This document shows, one piece after another, positions 42,395 through 52,068 of a stretch of 64,000 nucleotides of DNA. The translations under genes and the position numbers were made by a program. The first letter of the stretch is position 1, and each line of letters begins with the position of its first letter. The notes under the pieces were generated by a model, which saw only the letters and a program-made list of their open reading frames with translations, was not told the origin of the DNA and did not search any database. Source of the stretch: CALODL01 sp942492115 (GTDB lineage Bacteria; Planctomycetota; Phycisphaerae; UBA1845; CAIVHJ01); the NCBI GenBank assembly GCA_942492115.1, contig CALODL010000024.1, forward strand, positions 186,001-250,000, in the 5' to 3' direction.

Positions 42395-43906
42395 ATGATC
42401 ACACTCTCAGGCACTCGTCGTCCGCCCGTCCTCCTGCTCTCGGCATGCGGGGTGATCGCTGCGGCGTTTATCGGACTGTGCTTCGCAGCGGGCTGGACGA
42501 CGTTCTCGTTCTCCCCCGACGGCCGCGTGTACGTCGACGTGGCCCGGCATACGGTCGCCGGGGACGGCATGCAGCGCTCGTGGACGCACTGGGACGACCC
42601 GCGCGAAACCGCACCGATGGTGCACTATGCGCCCGCGTACCCCTTGGCACTTGCCGCGTTCAGCGTGTTGAGCGGTTCCGACCCCGCTGCGTGTGCCCCG
42701 ATCCTCAATGCCTTGCTCCTCGGCCTGACCACCTTCCTCGCGGGTTGGCTGATATGGTCCATCACTGGCCGCTACGGTCCGTGTGTGATGGGCATGGGCG
42801 CCGTATCCTGCCTGGAGGGCGTCTGGGTCTGCCACACACAAGCGTTGAGCGAGCCGCTCTTCCTGGCGCTGTTTCTGTTCGTGTTGATCATGCTTTTGCG
42901 CTACGCCGACACGCGCGGCTGGGGTATCCTGCTGATCGCCGCCGCAGGTGCCGGACTGTGCGTGGTGGCAAGATACCAGGGCGTTTTTCTGCTTCCTGTC
43001 GGCGCGTTGTGGATCTGGTGCACGACGGCCCCATCGACCGATCAGCGCCTGCGCCACACCACTTCATGGATCGCCGTCGCCGTCGTGCCCATCGGCTGCT
43101 GGCAGCTTCGGAACCTGATCGTCGCGGTCGATCAGCCCGTCCGCGAGGCCGGGATCCACTGGCCTGGTCATGAAGCATGGTGGTCGCTGCACGCCACGGT
43201 CACCGGGTGGTTCTCCACCACGGGATGGCCGGACTGGATCCGGCTGGCGCTGCCCCTTGCGGCCGCGGGTCTGACCATCAGAATTCTGTGGCATCACGGA
43301 CAACGGCGGTGGCTCGTCCTGGGCCTGTTGGTCTGCGGTGGGCAGTTCGTCTTCCTGCTCATCGTGCGAACGTTCTTCGATGCGGCCATGCCATTCGATG
43401 ACCGCATCATGTCTTCCATCGGCGTCGTGGTGGTGCTGTCGATGATCGTCGCTCTGGCCACGTGCTCATGGCGACACACGCTGGGCCGCCCACTGGCCGT
43501 GGTGCTGAGCCTCGCACTGATCACGAATATCGACAATGTGCTCCGCCTGGCCCCGGCTGCCCCCCACGCCACAGCTCAACCACCCTGGCTGGTCGAGCTG
43601 TCCGAGCTCGGACCGGAACGCACGGTGTACACCAATCGGGCCGGCGAAATCATCTGGCATGCACGCCAGCCGGCCAAGTTTCTTCCCGAAGGGACTTCGC
43701 TCGAGCTGGCCGACGCTCTGGTCCGGCGACTGCAGGACACCGCGGGTATCGTCGTCTACTTCCATGCGACATCCGGCCGGGAGCACCTCATCAGCCTGAA
43801 CGCTCTGGAGGGCCGGGCAGATCTCGAGGTGCACACGACGCCCCACGCAACCTTGCTGACGCCACGTCCGTTACACAAATCAGCGCAGCGCGCACCTGCG
43901 AAATAG
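42395..43906 (+). CDS. Polytopic membrane protein, GT-C glycosyltransferase-like
   Basis: The 503-residue protein has about ten membrane segments and an early loop with acidic residues after the first helix (FSFSPDGRVYVDVAR, D42/D48), the layout of dolichyl-phosphate-mannose-type GT-C transferases. A C-terminal soluble part of about 120 residues follows. The family would move sugars from a lipid-phosphate donor to proteins or glycolipids on the outer face of the membrane. No clear family signature beyond the topology and loop was found, so the substrate is unknown. It is a single plus-strand gene between minus-strand genes; the 283-bp upstream gap (42112-42394) shows no clear promoter. Confidence 0.7.
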   Translation: MITLSGTRRPPVLLLSACGVIAAAFIGLCFAAGWTTFSFSPDGRVYVDVARHTVAGDGMQRSWTHWDDPRETAPMVHYAPAYPLALAAFSVLSGSDPAACAPILNALLLGLTTFLAGWLIWSITGRYGPCVMGMGAVSCLEGVWVCHTQALSEPLFLALFLFVLIMLLRYADTRGWGILLIAAAGAGLCVVARYQGVFLLPVGALWIWCTTAPSTDQRLRHTTSWIAVAVVPIGCWQLRNLIVAVDQPVREAGIHWPGHEAWWSLHATVTGWFSTTGWPDWIRLALPLAAAGLTIRILWHHGQRRWLVLGLLVCGGQFVFLLIVRTFFDAAMPFDDRIMSSIGVVVVLSMIVALATCSWRHTLGRPLAVVLSLALITNIDNVLRLAPAAPHATAQPPWLVELSELGPERTVYTNRAGEIIWHARQPAKFLPEGTSLELADALVRRLQDTAGIVVYFHATSGREHLISLNALEGRADLEVHTTPHATLLTPRPLHKSAQRAPAK

Positions 43907-43960
43907 AGCGCATACTCACCCCAGGTCGATTGAAATGGAACGTCGGACGGCGGGCGGGGT

Positions 43961-44230
43961 TCAGCCAGTTTTCATGGCGTTGAGCTGCTTCTGCAGACGT
44001 GACTTTCTGCGCGCAGCCCGGTTGCGATGGATCGTACCGTTGGCCGCGGTCTGATCGAGGCGACTCGTCAGCTCCTTGAAGAGCTTCTCGGCTTCCGAAA
44101 CATTCTTGTCATGCATGGCATCAGCAAGCTTGCGGGCCTGACTCTTGACAGCACTCTTGCGTACGATGTTGATCGCACGGCGCTTTTCGTTCTGGCGGAT
44201 ACGCTTCTTGGCGGAAAGTGAATGAGCCAC
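43961..44230 (-). CDS. rpsT: 30S ribosomal protein S20
   Basis: The 89-residue basic protein reads (M)AHSLSAKKRIRQNEKRRAIN at the start and contains the S20 core TAANGTIHRNRAARRKSRLQKQL. It binds 16S rRNA early in small-subunit assembly. The GTG at 44230 is chosen because AGGAG lies 10 nt upstream and the length matches the family; the longer open frame is an extension into the upstream gene. It is the second gene after the TPR protein gene, 16 bp downstream. Confidence 0.95.
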   Translation of the reverse strand: MAHSLSAKKRIRQNEKRRAINIVRKSAVKSQARKLADAMHDKNVSEAEKLFKELTSRLDQTAANGTIHRNRAARRKSRLQKQLNAMKTG

Positions 44231-44246
44231 GCTTACAGTACTCCTG

Positions 44247-45752
44247 TCAGCCTTCAAGTTCAGACAGCCTCGATCGGGCGTCCTTGAAATTGTAATCCCA
44301 CTGAATGACTTGGCCGTAGGCTGCCTTGGCCTCGTCGGTATTGCCCGCTTCCTCGCAGGACCGACCAAGCCAGTAGTGTAGCTCTTTTGCAAGGTCGTCG
44401 CCAGTCATCTCGCTACCGGAAATCGCCTGATTGTAGGTCGTAATCGCCTGTGAAAAATATCCTTTTTCGAAGAAGCATCGACCGATTAAACTCATGCACG
44501 CCAAGCGATTCTTGGCATCGCTGCGGGCATCCTGGAGCACCGGAATGGCATCATCGAACTTCCGAGCCTTGACGAGCATTCGGCCGTAGTGAAACTTGAT
44601 CTTGTTGTCTGTCGGGTATTGTTCAATCCGCTCTTTGAATGACGTAAGCTCAAGCCTCAGAAGGGAAATCGCCGCCTTCTTGGCAGCATCAGGGTCCTTC
44701 GCATCAGTTGCCTGACGGACCTTGCGCCGGAGGCGCTTCAGGCGAATGTCGTCAGCTCTCAGCTTGAATCGGTAGTCTTCGGTGGATTCGTACTCTGCCA
44801 GGAGGAGCTCGATGGCTTCCTTCTCACGCGCGTCATCCTCCTTGCGGCACATCAACTCGACCAGAGTCATGAGTTTGCCGCTCACACTCCGGTCGGCCTC
44901 CCAGGCCTTGCGGGCCGCATCGATCAGGCCCCCGAGACGATCTTGATCAACGACCAGACGCTCACGGTCCTGGATGTCTTTCTGGGAATCGGCGTCCTTC
45001 ATGCTGCTGCGGAAGTCGTCGCCGGAATCATACTTGCCCTTCATGATCGTAATCTTCGTGGCCATGTCCTGCAGTTCTTTTGAAAACTGCTGATTCTGGC
45101 CACTGAGATTGTTGAGCACCTGTAGAACGGTGAAGCACCCCTGGAAAAAGTTGAGGGCCTTCTCGAAATCGCCCCGCTCCTCGCAACGGGCACCCAGGTC
45201 GGCGTAGGCCGTCTTCAGCAACAGAAAGCGCTCCCTGGACAGCTTTTTCTCGTTCTTGCAGGCCTCGAAATAGATCGGTCCCATCCACAGGAGTACATCT
45301 TCGTAACCGGCCTTGTGGACGTTCTTGATCATGCCCTCCATATAGGCGACGTTGCTGGGTTCGTGGGACCACAGCCAGGCGGCATTGAGCATGGCCACAT
45401 GGGGGTCCTTGCCGGACATCGATCGTTTCATCGACTCGAACGTGCCAGGTTTTTTGCCGCCCTTGTCCGTACGTGCGACCGCAGCCACCCGCAGAAGCTG
45501 ATGTCCCTCTTCGACGGCTTCGGGCCACAGCTTCAAGCCTTCCAGGTAGCTTTCGATCGCGTAATCGTAGTTGCGGTCGTCGAATAGTTTCCTGCCCTGG
45601 GCAAACCATTTGCGCGCGTTGTCCTGATCCTTCTTGCTGAGCTCACGACGGCCATTCTCTGGTGTCTCCCCTGCGGTAGACGGAGCCGCATCGCTTGCTG
45701 TTGGAGCTGCGGACTTAGCTTCTTTGTTCTTCTTCTTTCCAAACAACGCCAT
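44247..45752 (-). CDS. TPR-repeat protein
   Basis: This 501-residue soluble protein has a short basic head (MALFGKKKNKE), a low-complexity linker, and helical TPR-like repeats across most of its length (DNARKWFAQGRKLFDDRNYDYAIESYLEGLKLWP, ERGDFEKALNFFQGCF, GRCFFEKGYFSQAITTYNQAI, CEEAGNTDEAKAAYGQVIQ). No catalytic domain is seen; a scaffold role is the only safe call. AAGG lies 7 nt before the ATG. It is probably co-transcribed with rpsT. Confidence 0.85.
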   Translation of the reverse strand: MALFGKKKNKEAKSAAPTASDAAPSTAGETPENGRRELSKKDQDNARKWFAQGRKLFDDRNYDYAIESYLEGLKLWPEAVEEGHQLLRVAAVARTDKGGKKPGTFESMKRSMSGKDPHVAMLNAAWLWSHEPSNVAYMEGMIKNVHKAGYEDVLLWMGPIYFEACKNEKKLSRERFLLLKTAYADLGARCEERGDFEKALNFFQGCFTVLQVLNNLSGQNQQFSKELQDMATKITIMKGKYDSGDDFRSSMKDADSQKDIQDRERLVVDQDRLGGLIDAARKAWEADRSVSGKLMTLVELMCRKEDDAREKEAIELLLAEYESTEDYRFKLRADDIRLKRLRRKVRQATDAKDPDAAKKAAISLLRLELTSFKERIEQYPTDNKIKFHYGRMLVKARKFDDAIPVLQDARSDAKNRLACMSLIGRCFFEKGYFSQAITTYNQAISGSEMTGDDLAKELHYWLGRSCEEAGNTDEAKAAYGQVIQWDYNFKDARSRLSELEG

Positions 45753-46020
45753 GTTGAGTCCTTGGTCGATCAGCGCATTGCAAGCGACTGACCGCGCCGG
45801 CGAGGGGATGCTTCACAAGAGGTAAACCCTTAGCTATTATACTCTTACCAGGCTAGCAGGTCGAGACGAGCTGTCAAAGAAAGAGGACCCCGGGCCCGCC
45901 TGGAAGAGTCCTCGACAAAGTCATTATCGGCCAGTCGTTGCGCGGATCCGAGCCCTGCTGTCCCGGGGCCCCGAACTCTCTCGCAGCACCTTCAGTCCCG
46001 ACATCACAAGGCAGACACGC

Positions 46021-46398
46021 ATGACCGCAGACCGGCCCCGCAACGTACATCTGACGCAAGACCAGATCACTCCGGTCGACATCAAAGTCAGCCTCCAGCA
46101 GCAGGCCATGACCATTTCCTGGCAGGACAGCCACACCAGCACGTTCAGTTTCAAGCAGCTGCGTCGCGCGTGCCCATGTGCGGCGTGCCGTCAGGAACGC
46201 AACACGCCCGCGCCCCGGGGCAGCCTGCCAATCCTCAATATCCCGGCCGGTGTCGAGCGCATCGAAGTGACGGATGCCCGGCTGATGGGCTTGTATGCGA
46301 TCAATCTGATCTGGTCGGATGGCCACAATACGGGCATCTTCGACTATACGTATTTAAGAACGCTCGATTCTTCCGAGTCCCCGGAGAGCAGTCGATAA
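46021..46398 (+). CDS. DUF971 (GBBH-like N-terminal) domain protein
   Basis: The 125-residue protein shows the DUF971 pattern: an early ITPVDIKVSLQQQAMTISWQDSH, the cysteine motif LRRACPCAACRQER, then GLYAINLIWSDGHNTGIFDYTYLR. This domain is found alone or at the N-terminus of gamma-butyrobetaine hydroxylases and is often linked to iron-sulfur metabolism. No neighbouring gene clarifies its role. The gene is divergent from the TPR gene (268 bp between) and convergent with lysA. Confidence 0.88.
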   Translation: MTADRPRNVHLTQDQITPVDIKVSLQQQAMTISWQDSHTSTFSFKQLRRACPCAACRQERNTPAPRGSLPILNIPAGVERIEVTDARLMGLYAINLIWSDGHNTGIFDYTYLRTLDSSESPESSR

Positions 46399-46462
46399 AC
46401 TGTTCTCTACCCTGCGACCGGTTTCTTCTCGAGCCTGACCGTTGCAAGGCTGCGGGAACTCC

Positions 46463-47740
46463 TCAGCGTTCACCGCGGACCAGGTCCTCGTACGTTTCTC
46501 GTTGGCGAATCACGCGCACATCATCACCATCGACAAGCACTTCGGGCGGCCGTGGACGTGAGTTGTACTGACTGGCCATCACAAAACCGTAGGCTCCTGC
46601 AGCAAAAAGCGCGACCAGATCACCCCGGTTGACGGGCGGCAGGCGCCGACCGGTCGCCAGAAAATCACTGCTCTCACAGACGGGCCCCACGATATCGACG
46701 GGCCGGACATCGGGCAGGTCTGCGTCCGGGCCACGCACCGCGGGCACATGTTCGGGGCGCACGACCACTGGCCAGGCAAAATGGTAGGCCTCGTAGAGCG
46801 CAGGTCGCAGCAATTCGGTCATGGCCGCATCGATGATGACGAACTGTTTGTCACCGGAATCCTTGAGATACTGAACGCTGGCCACCAGCAGACCACTGTT
46901 GGCGGTCAACGAACGCCCCGGCTCGAGCACGATGGTCAATCCCTGATCGCGCAAGAGTGGCACGAGAGCATCCGCATAGTCCGCGGCCGGGGGGGCCTCC
47001 CCATCACGGTAATGGGCCCCATACCCACCCCCGACATCGAGCATGTTGACCACGAACCCCGCAGCGCGCAATTCGCTGATCAGAACCAGGGCCCGGCTGA
47101 CCGCATCGACGAACGGCTGGATGGTGTTGACGGGAGAGCCGATGTGCAGATGGATGCCATCGAGTCTGACCGCGTCGTCGCGTCCGTAAGTCTCGAAGAA
47201 GCGGCGCGCACGCTCCAGGTCGACACCGAACTTGGACTCGCGCTTACCTGTGGAGGTGTACCGATGGGTCAGGGGGTCGACGTCAGGATTGACGCGCAAG
47301 GCCGCATGAACCTCGGTCCCGCGGCCCCTGGCCAGTACGGTGAGGTTCTCCATCTCTGCCTCGGATTCGACGTTGAACCATCCAATCCCGGCATCGATGG
47401 CCTCGAGTATCTCACGATCGGTTTTGCCTACACCTGCGAACACGATTTTGGCTGGATCACCGCCGGCTTTGAGTGCCCGAAACAACTCACCACCGCTGAC
47501 GACATCGAACCCGGAGTGCTCGGCCGCCATCAACCTGCAGATTTCAAGATTCTGACAACTCTTGATCGAGTAGCAAATGAGCGGATCGAGCGGCGAAAAC
47601 GCCGCAGCAAACCGTCGATAATGCTCGCGGAGTGTGTTTGCAGAATACAAGTACAGCGGCGTCCCGAACTCCGCGGCCAACTCACGCACGGTCCGTCGTT
47701 CGCACCACAGTTCACCATTGCGATACTCGAAATGATCCAT
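46463..47740 (-). CDS. lysA: Diaminopimelate decarboxylase
   Basis: The 425-residue PLP enzyme has the fold-III barrel signatures: LICYSIKSCQN with the PLP-binding K60, HLHIGSPV, LDVGGGYGAHY, the phosphate-binding EPGRSLTANSG, VCESSDFLATGR with the catalytic cysteine, and AYGFVMASQYNSRPRPPE. It converts meso-diaminopimelate to lysine. HIGSP, not HIGSQ, is an uncommon variant of the substrate loop, so a related decarboxylase cannot be excluded. The start shares one base with the stop of the upstream regulator gene (TGATG). Confidence 0.92.
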   Translation of the reverse strand: MDHFEYRNGELWCERRTVRELAAEFGTPLYLYSANTLREHYRRFAAAFSPLDPLICYSIKSCQNLEICRLMAAEHSGFDVVSGGELFRALKAGGDPAKIVFAGVGKTDREILEAIDAGIGWFNVESEAEMENLTVLARGRGTEVHAALRVNPDVDPLTHRYTSTGKRESKFGVDLERARRFFETYGRDDAVRLDGIHLHIGSPVNTIQPFVDAVSRALVLISELRAAGFVVNMLDVGGGYGAHYRDGEAPPAADYADALVPLLRDQGLTIVLEPGRSLTANSGLLVASVQYLKDSGDKQFVIIDAAMTELLRPALYEAYHFAWPVVVRPEHVPAVRGPDADLPDVRPVDIVGPVCESSDFLATGRRLPPVNRGDLVALFAAGAYGFVMASQYNSRPRPPEVLVDGDDVRVIRQRETYEDLVRGER

Positions 47741-48312
47741 CAGCTCTTCACCAGTGTTTTCATCGTGCGCAGGGCCTTGCCCAGGCCGCTATTCTTGAGC
47801 TTGAGCACCAGGTTCAGCAGATCGTGCATGTCGCTCAGGAACTCCTGCATGCTGGCCAGTCGGCGACGGTAGACTTCGACATCAGGGGAATCTTCGACCG
47901 CGCCCGGGCCAACCATCTTGGTGCATTGACTGATCGTGTCGACCACGGGTTGCAATTCGCGCCGGCGCCGCTCGCGGGTAATCGTCTCGAAGATCTGCCA
48001 CACGTCAGTCTCCGCGACGTAGTACTCTTTACGATCCTTGCGCAGGTGGACCTTTGAAATCAGCCCCCAGTCGCCGAGCTGCCGCAGGTTCATACTTGCA
48101 CTGCCGCGCGACACCTGCAACTCACCCATCACGTCGTCGGTGCACAGGGGCTCTGAAGCAATGTAAAGCAGCGCGTGGATTTCGGCCATGGTCCGGCTGA
48201 TGCCCCACGTGGCCCCCATTTCACCCCAGCGGCGAATGAACAACGATTTCGAGCATTCCATTCCGGACAATGCCCCCGGGATCACGCTCATGTTCCTGTC
48301 GTGCTCAACCAT
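47740..48312 (-). CDS. GbsR/MarR-type transcriptional regulator
   Basis: This 190-residue protein has a winged-helix domain (ATWGISRTMAEIHALLYIASEPLCTDDVMGELQVSRGSASMNLRQLGDWGLI) with the TWGISRTMAEI start typical of the GbsR branch, and a helical C-terminus for dimerisation. Its gene overlaps lysA by one base. A 21-bp palindrome lies 18-38 bp upstream of the start, suggesting self-regulation. GbsR proteins usually sense choline or related ligands; here the pairing with lysA is unusual and the ligand is unknown. Confidence 0.87.
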   Translation of the reverse strand: MVEHDRNMSVIPGALSGMECSKSLFIRRWGEMGATWGISRTMAEIHALLYIASEPLCTDDVMGELQVSRGSASMNLRQLGDWGLISKVHLRKDRKEYYVAETDVWQIFETITRERRRRELQPVVDTISQCTKMVGPGAVEDSPDVEVYRRRLASMQEFLSDMHDLLNLVLKLKNSGLGKALRTMKTLVKS

Positions 48313-48327
48313 GATTTATCCAATTTC

Positions 48328-48350
48328 TTCAATAGAGATTGAAACTATTG
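48328..48350. promoter_or_regulatory. Overlapping palindromes, probable operator of the GbsR/MarR-type gene
   Basis: TTCAAT-AGAG-ATTGAA (48328-48343) and CAATAG-N9-CTATTG (48330-48350) are perfect 6-bp-arm inverted repeats in an A+T-rich patch just before the regulator start. The surrounding sequence is otherwise G+C-rich, and a 21-bp palindrome is the usual size for a winged-helix dimer. The rest of 48351-48604 shows no clear element. Confidence 0.55.
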
Positions 48351-48604
48351 TAATTATAGTCCTTTCCAGGACAAGTGTGCGGTCGCCTGGGACCTGGCAG
48401 GCGCAGACGTGGCTCCTCGAAATCGCCACCTGCCACCCCACCGGGCGGCGGGAGCCGATCGACGTCGGCCGCGCGGGTGCGTGGCCCGGGGATGTACGAT
48501 TTGGAACGAGAAACGGGCGTCATGCGTCGGCAGGTTGCAGCCCGGCTCCATTTATGAGATAGGGGTCAGTCGCTGCACACGGTTCGTTTCGAATGGAGGC
48601 GCAA

Positions 48605-50071
48605 ATGAACTGTCTCGCCCTGATGCTGGCCTGGACCGCGCTGGAGCCCCCGGCCGACAACGACATTCGCGCCCTCTACGAAGCCGGCCAGTTGCGCCAG
48701 GTCGTTGCCATCTGCGAACAGGCGATTCTCGCGGATCCTGCCGATCGCGCGGCACAGCACTATCTGGGCCGTGCCCTGGTCGACCTCGAGTACAACTTGC
48801 AGACCCGCGAGGCCATCGACCACCTCGAGGTCTCGATGCGTGGCCTGCCCGCTGATCATTGGATGCTGGGCTGGTCGCACGTCTACATCGGACACGCCTA
48901 CCGCATGGGTGGCCAGCCCCAACAGGCGATCGACCGTTACGAACTGGCCCTCGCTCTGGACGTCGATCCCGAGTGTGCTGCGGCGGCCTCCACCGCGCTG
49001 CTCGAACTTGGACGCGGCGCACTTCAGCCGCTCGTCGAGGAACTCACGGCGCTCTACGACGGCAAGCGCTATGCGGCGGTCATTCGCAAGGCCGAGGCCG
49101 CGTTGCGGAGTGACCCGCGTGGTGGCACCGTCTCCCGCGTCCTCGATCCGGCGTTCTATCACTACCTCGGACGCGCCCGGGTTGACCTCGACGATCCCAG
49201 GCAGATCGACAAGGCGATTCAAGACTTGCACCGCGCACTCGATCTCGCCGACGACCGCTCGGGACTCGTGGTATGGAATCACTTCTATCTGGGCATGGCT
49301 CACGAACGGGCCGGTCGACTGGAGGACGCCCGCCGGCACTATGATCGTGTGCTGATCAACGATGTCGATCCCGAGTGCGCCACCCGTGCCCGCTTTCGTC
49401 TGCTGCACCTGGGCAAGACGCCCTACAAGGACTGGGGCGAATACGCCAGCGCCTATGTGGTCCTGCACTATCCGCCGGACCTGCCGCTCGGTCGCAATCC
49501 CGGTCCCTACGCCCGGACCCTGGACCGCTCATGCAGTACGATCAGTCGCGAACTGGCTGTCGATCCCACCCGACGGGTCGACGTGTATGTGTACAAAGAC
49601 CCGGAACAGGGTCGCCACATGCTGGGCCGCGAACTGGCCTGGTGCGACGGTGTGCGCCAAGCGGTCCACGTGCATGCCGACATGGATGCTGGCCGTGTCC
49701 TCGTAGAGTGCTTGAGTCATCGCATCGCACCGCTGCCGTACTGCGACAGCCTCGTGATGCGCACCGGACTGGCCGAAGCCCTGGGCGGGGAGCCCGATGA
49801 TCCGCACACCGAGGCACTCCAGGCGTTGACTGTCAACGCCTTGCCCAGCTTCACTGAACTTGAACTCAGTTTTCACGCTCGCGAGGAAGCGTCTGCCCTC
49901 GCCGGCTCTTTCGTGCATTTTCTTCTCGACGCCTATAGCCGCGACCAGTTTCTCGCGACGTGGCGCGATGCCGGCAACGGCCAGTACGCCATGGCCTTCA
50001 AACGACACTACCAGCAATCACCCGACCAACTGAGTGAGGCCTGGAAGTTATACTTGCGTTCCAAGGACTAG
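48605..50071 (+). CDS. TPR protein with C-terminal peptidase-MA-like region (probably degenerate)
   Basis: The start is ATG 48605, 5 nt after GGAGG; a short hydrophobic head (MNCLALMLAWTALEPPA) suggests export. Tetratricopeptide units follow (IRALYEAGQLRQVVAICEQAILADP, QAIDRYELALALDVDPEC, AHERAGRLEDARRHYDRVLINDVDPEC). The last ~220 residues (VDVYVYKDPEQGRHMLGRELAWCDG, VRQAVHVHADMDAGRVLVECLSHRIAP, YSRDQFLATWRDAG) resemble the layout of gluzincin/peptidase-MA-like domains that follow TPRs. A canonical HExxH is not present (VECLSHRI occupies the place), so the domain is likely inactive. Function unknown. Confidence 0.7.
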   Translation: MNCLALMLAWTALEPPADNDIRALYEAGQLRQVVAICEQAILADPADRAAQHYLGRALVDLEYNLQTREAIDHLEVSMRGLPADHWMLGWSHVYIGHAYRMGGQPQQAIDRYELALALDVDPECAAAASTALLELGRGALQPLVEELTALYDGKRYAAVIRKAEAALRSDPRGGTVSRVLDPAFYHYLGRARVDLDDPRQIDKAIQDLHRALDLADDRSGLVVWNHFYLGMAHERAGRLEDARRHYDRVLINDVDPECATRARFRLLHLGKTPYKDWGEYASAYVVLHYPPDLPLGRNPGPYARTLDRSCSTISRELAVDPTRRVDVYVYKDPEQGRHMLGRELAWCDGVRQAVHVHADMDAGRVLVECLSHRIAPLPYCDSLVMRTGLAEALGGEPDDPHTEALQALTVNALPSFTELELSFHAREEASALAGSFVHFLLDAYSRDQFLATWRDAGNGQYAMAFKRHYQQSPDQLSEAWKLYLRSKD

Positions 50072-50164
50072 CAGCCTGGTGCACCTCGTTACAGGCGGTG
50101 CACTGTGCTCGCGAGGTGTCGTTGCCAGGGCTCCTGAGCTGGCTGATCAATGAGCGGAGTGGAC

Positions 50165-50671
50165 ATGAATCATACAGTATCGGTTTTGATGGGTTCCGAT
50201 TCGGACTGGCCGATCGTGCGCGGCGCTGCGGAAACGCTGGAACGTTTCGGCATCACGGTCGACGTACAGGTATTGTCGGCGCATCGCACACCACAGGACG
50301 TGCATGATTACGTGACGCGGAAAACGGCTGACGGCACCAGCGTGTTCATCGCTGCGGCAGGCATGTCGGCCGCCCTGGCTGGAACCGTCGCAGCATTGAC
50401 CACGCGCCCAGTCATTGGCATTCCCATCGATGCCGGTGGGTTGGGCGGCATCGATGCCCTGCTGTCCACTGCGCAGATGCCACCGGGCGTGCCTGTTGCC
50501 GCCATGGCCATCGGCGCGGCCGGAGCTCAAAACGCGGCACTCCTCGCCGTGCAGATCATGGCTGTCGCTGATGACACGCTGCATGAGCGCCTCGTGGCGT
50601 TCAAAGCGGAACAGCGCGCGAAGGTCCTGGCGAAGAACGAAACACTTCGTGAGCGCCGCGTCGAGAAGTGA
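50165..50671 (+). CDS. purE: N5-carboxyaminoimidazole ribonucleotide mutase
   Basis: The 168-residue protein has the three PurE signatures: MGSDSDWP near the start, SAHRTP (with the catalytic His), and FIAAAGMSAALAG followed by PVIGIP and VAAMAIGAAGAQNAALLAVQI. It interconverts N5-CAIR and CAIR in purine synthesis. ATG 50165 is used because GGAG lies just before it; the frame also offers ATG 50150. PurK is not adjacent. It converges with mtnA (33 bp between stops). Confidence 0.95.
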   Translation: MNHTVSVLMGSDSDWPIVRGAAETLERFGITVDVQVLSAHRTPQDVHDYVTRKTADGTSVFIAAAGMSAALAGTVAALTTRPVIGIPIDAGGLGGIDALLSTAQMPPGVPVAAMAIGAAGAQNAALLAVQIMAVADDTLHERLVAFKAEQRAKVLAKNETLRERRVEK

Positions 50672-50704
50672 TCACGCGCTCCGGCATCGCCGAACCACTG
50701 TGAG

Positions 50705-51760
50705 CTAACCAAGCGTTCGTGCAATGTTCTCGGTCGTCACCGGGTCAATGAGACCACGGTCGGTCACGATACCTTTGATGAATTTGGCCGGAGTCACATC
50801 GAATGCCGGGTTGTACACGCTGATGTCGGCCGGAGCTGTTGCCCGACCCGCAACGTGCCGAACTTCGTCCGCATCCCGTAATTCAATGGGGATTTGACTG
50901 CCATCGGTGCAGGCCAGATCGAACGTGCTGGCGGGCGCCGCAACATAGAACGGAATATCATGGGCCCGAGCCAAGACGGCCACGCCATAGGTCCCGATCT
51001 TGTTGGCCGTATCACCGTTGGCTGCGATGCGATCCGCTCCGGTCACCACGCACTGCACCCGGCCCTCCTTCATGACCTGCGCAGCCATGTTGTCGCAGAT
51101 CGTCACGACGTCAATGCCCTCCTGAGCCAACTCCCAAGCCGTCAACCGTGACCCCTGAAGCAAGGGCCGGGTCTCGTCGGCAAACACCGAGAATGACTTG
51201 CCCTGCTCATGGGCCGCGTACATCAGGGCCAACGCCGTCCCGTAGTCGCCGGTTGCCAGGCCACCCGCATTACAGTGGGTCAGCACGCCGCCCCCTTCAG
51301 GGATCAACACGGCACCACACTGCCCGATGGCCCGACAGCTGGCTGCGTCTTCCGCCTGAATCAGCATGGCCTCCTCGAGCAGTACCTGCTTGATCGCCTG
51401 CGGGTCGTCGGTCGATTGCGCCCGCGCAACGCCGACCATACGGTCGAGCGCCCAGAACAGGTTCACGGCTGTCGGCCGGCTGCTCGCAAGGTATTCACGG
51501 CTGCCATCGATGGCCTCGAGCAACGAAGCTTTGTCACCCACGACGCTGCGGATACCGAGGACCAACCCGTAGGCTGCTGCGATACCGATCGCCGGCGCAC
51601 CACGTACGCTGAGCACCTTGATCGCTTGCCACATCGTCTCGGCATCGTGGCACTGCAACATGACCAGATCACCGGGTAAGCGTGTCTGATCGATCAATTG
51701 CGCATACCCCGTGTTGACGTCACCAATCCATTCGATCGTCTTCGGCCTCTTGTTCATCAT
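50705..51760 (-). CDS. mtnA: S-methyl-5-thioribose-1-phosphate isomerase
   Basis: This 351-residue protein carries the MtnA/eIF2B-like signatures KVLSVRGAPAIGIAAAYG, THCNAGGLATGDYGTAL (catalytic Cys), VFADETRPLLQGSRLTAWEL, and VTGADRIAANGDTANKIGTY (catalytic Asp). It isomerises methylthioribose-1-phosphate to methylthioribulose-1-phosphate in the methionine salvage pathway. No other salvage gene is visible. The length is typical. Confidence 0.95.
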   Translation of the reverse strand: MMNKRPKTIEWIGDVNTGYAQLIDQTRLPGDLVMLQCHDAETMWQAIKVLSVRGAPAIGIAAAYGLVLGIRSVVGDKASLLEAIDGSREYLASSRPTAVNLFWALDRMVGVARAQSTDDPQAIKQVLLEEAMLIQAEDAASCRAIGQCGAVLIPEGGGVLTHCNAGGLATGDYGTALALMYAAHEQGKSFSVFADETRPLLQGSRLTAWELAQEGIDVVTICDNMAAQVMKEGRVQCVVTGADRIAANGDTANKIGTYGVAVLARAHDIPFYVAAPASTFDLACTDGSQIPIELRDADEVRHVAGRATAPADISVYNPAFDVTPAKFIKGIVTDRGLIDPVTTENIARTLG

Positions 51761-52068
51761 GGAACCTCTGTGTTACGCGCAACAGATGATGTCATTGCCA
51801 CGCCGCGAATTGCTGACCACGCAGCCTGTTTTTCTAATAATCGACTCGACTTTCGTCCACGCGCTGCATACAAACTAGTTAGTCAGGTCCGGGTCCCATC
51901 GAACGCATTGATCAACTGAATACCAGGTACCGCGATGTACACGATCCAGTTGATCTTGCACATGACTCGTCGGTCGACAGATGACCCTCTGTATGGCCGA
52001 CCATCTCTGCTCGTACGCACCACGACATAATCCGGGGGAATGAAGCGCGCTCGGAGGGGTGGAACGGC

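Noticed and set aside
46748..47872. A 374-codon plus-strand frame
   Set aside because: It is antisense to lysA, whose motifs are unambiguous; the frame is open due to third-position G+C bias.
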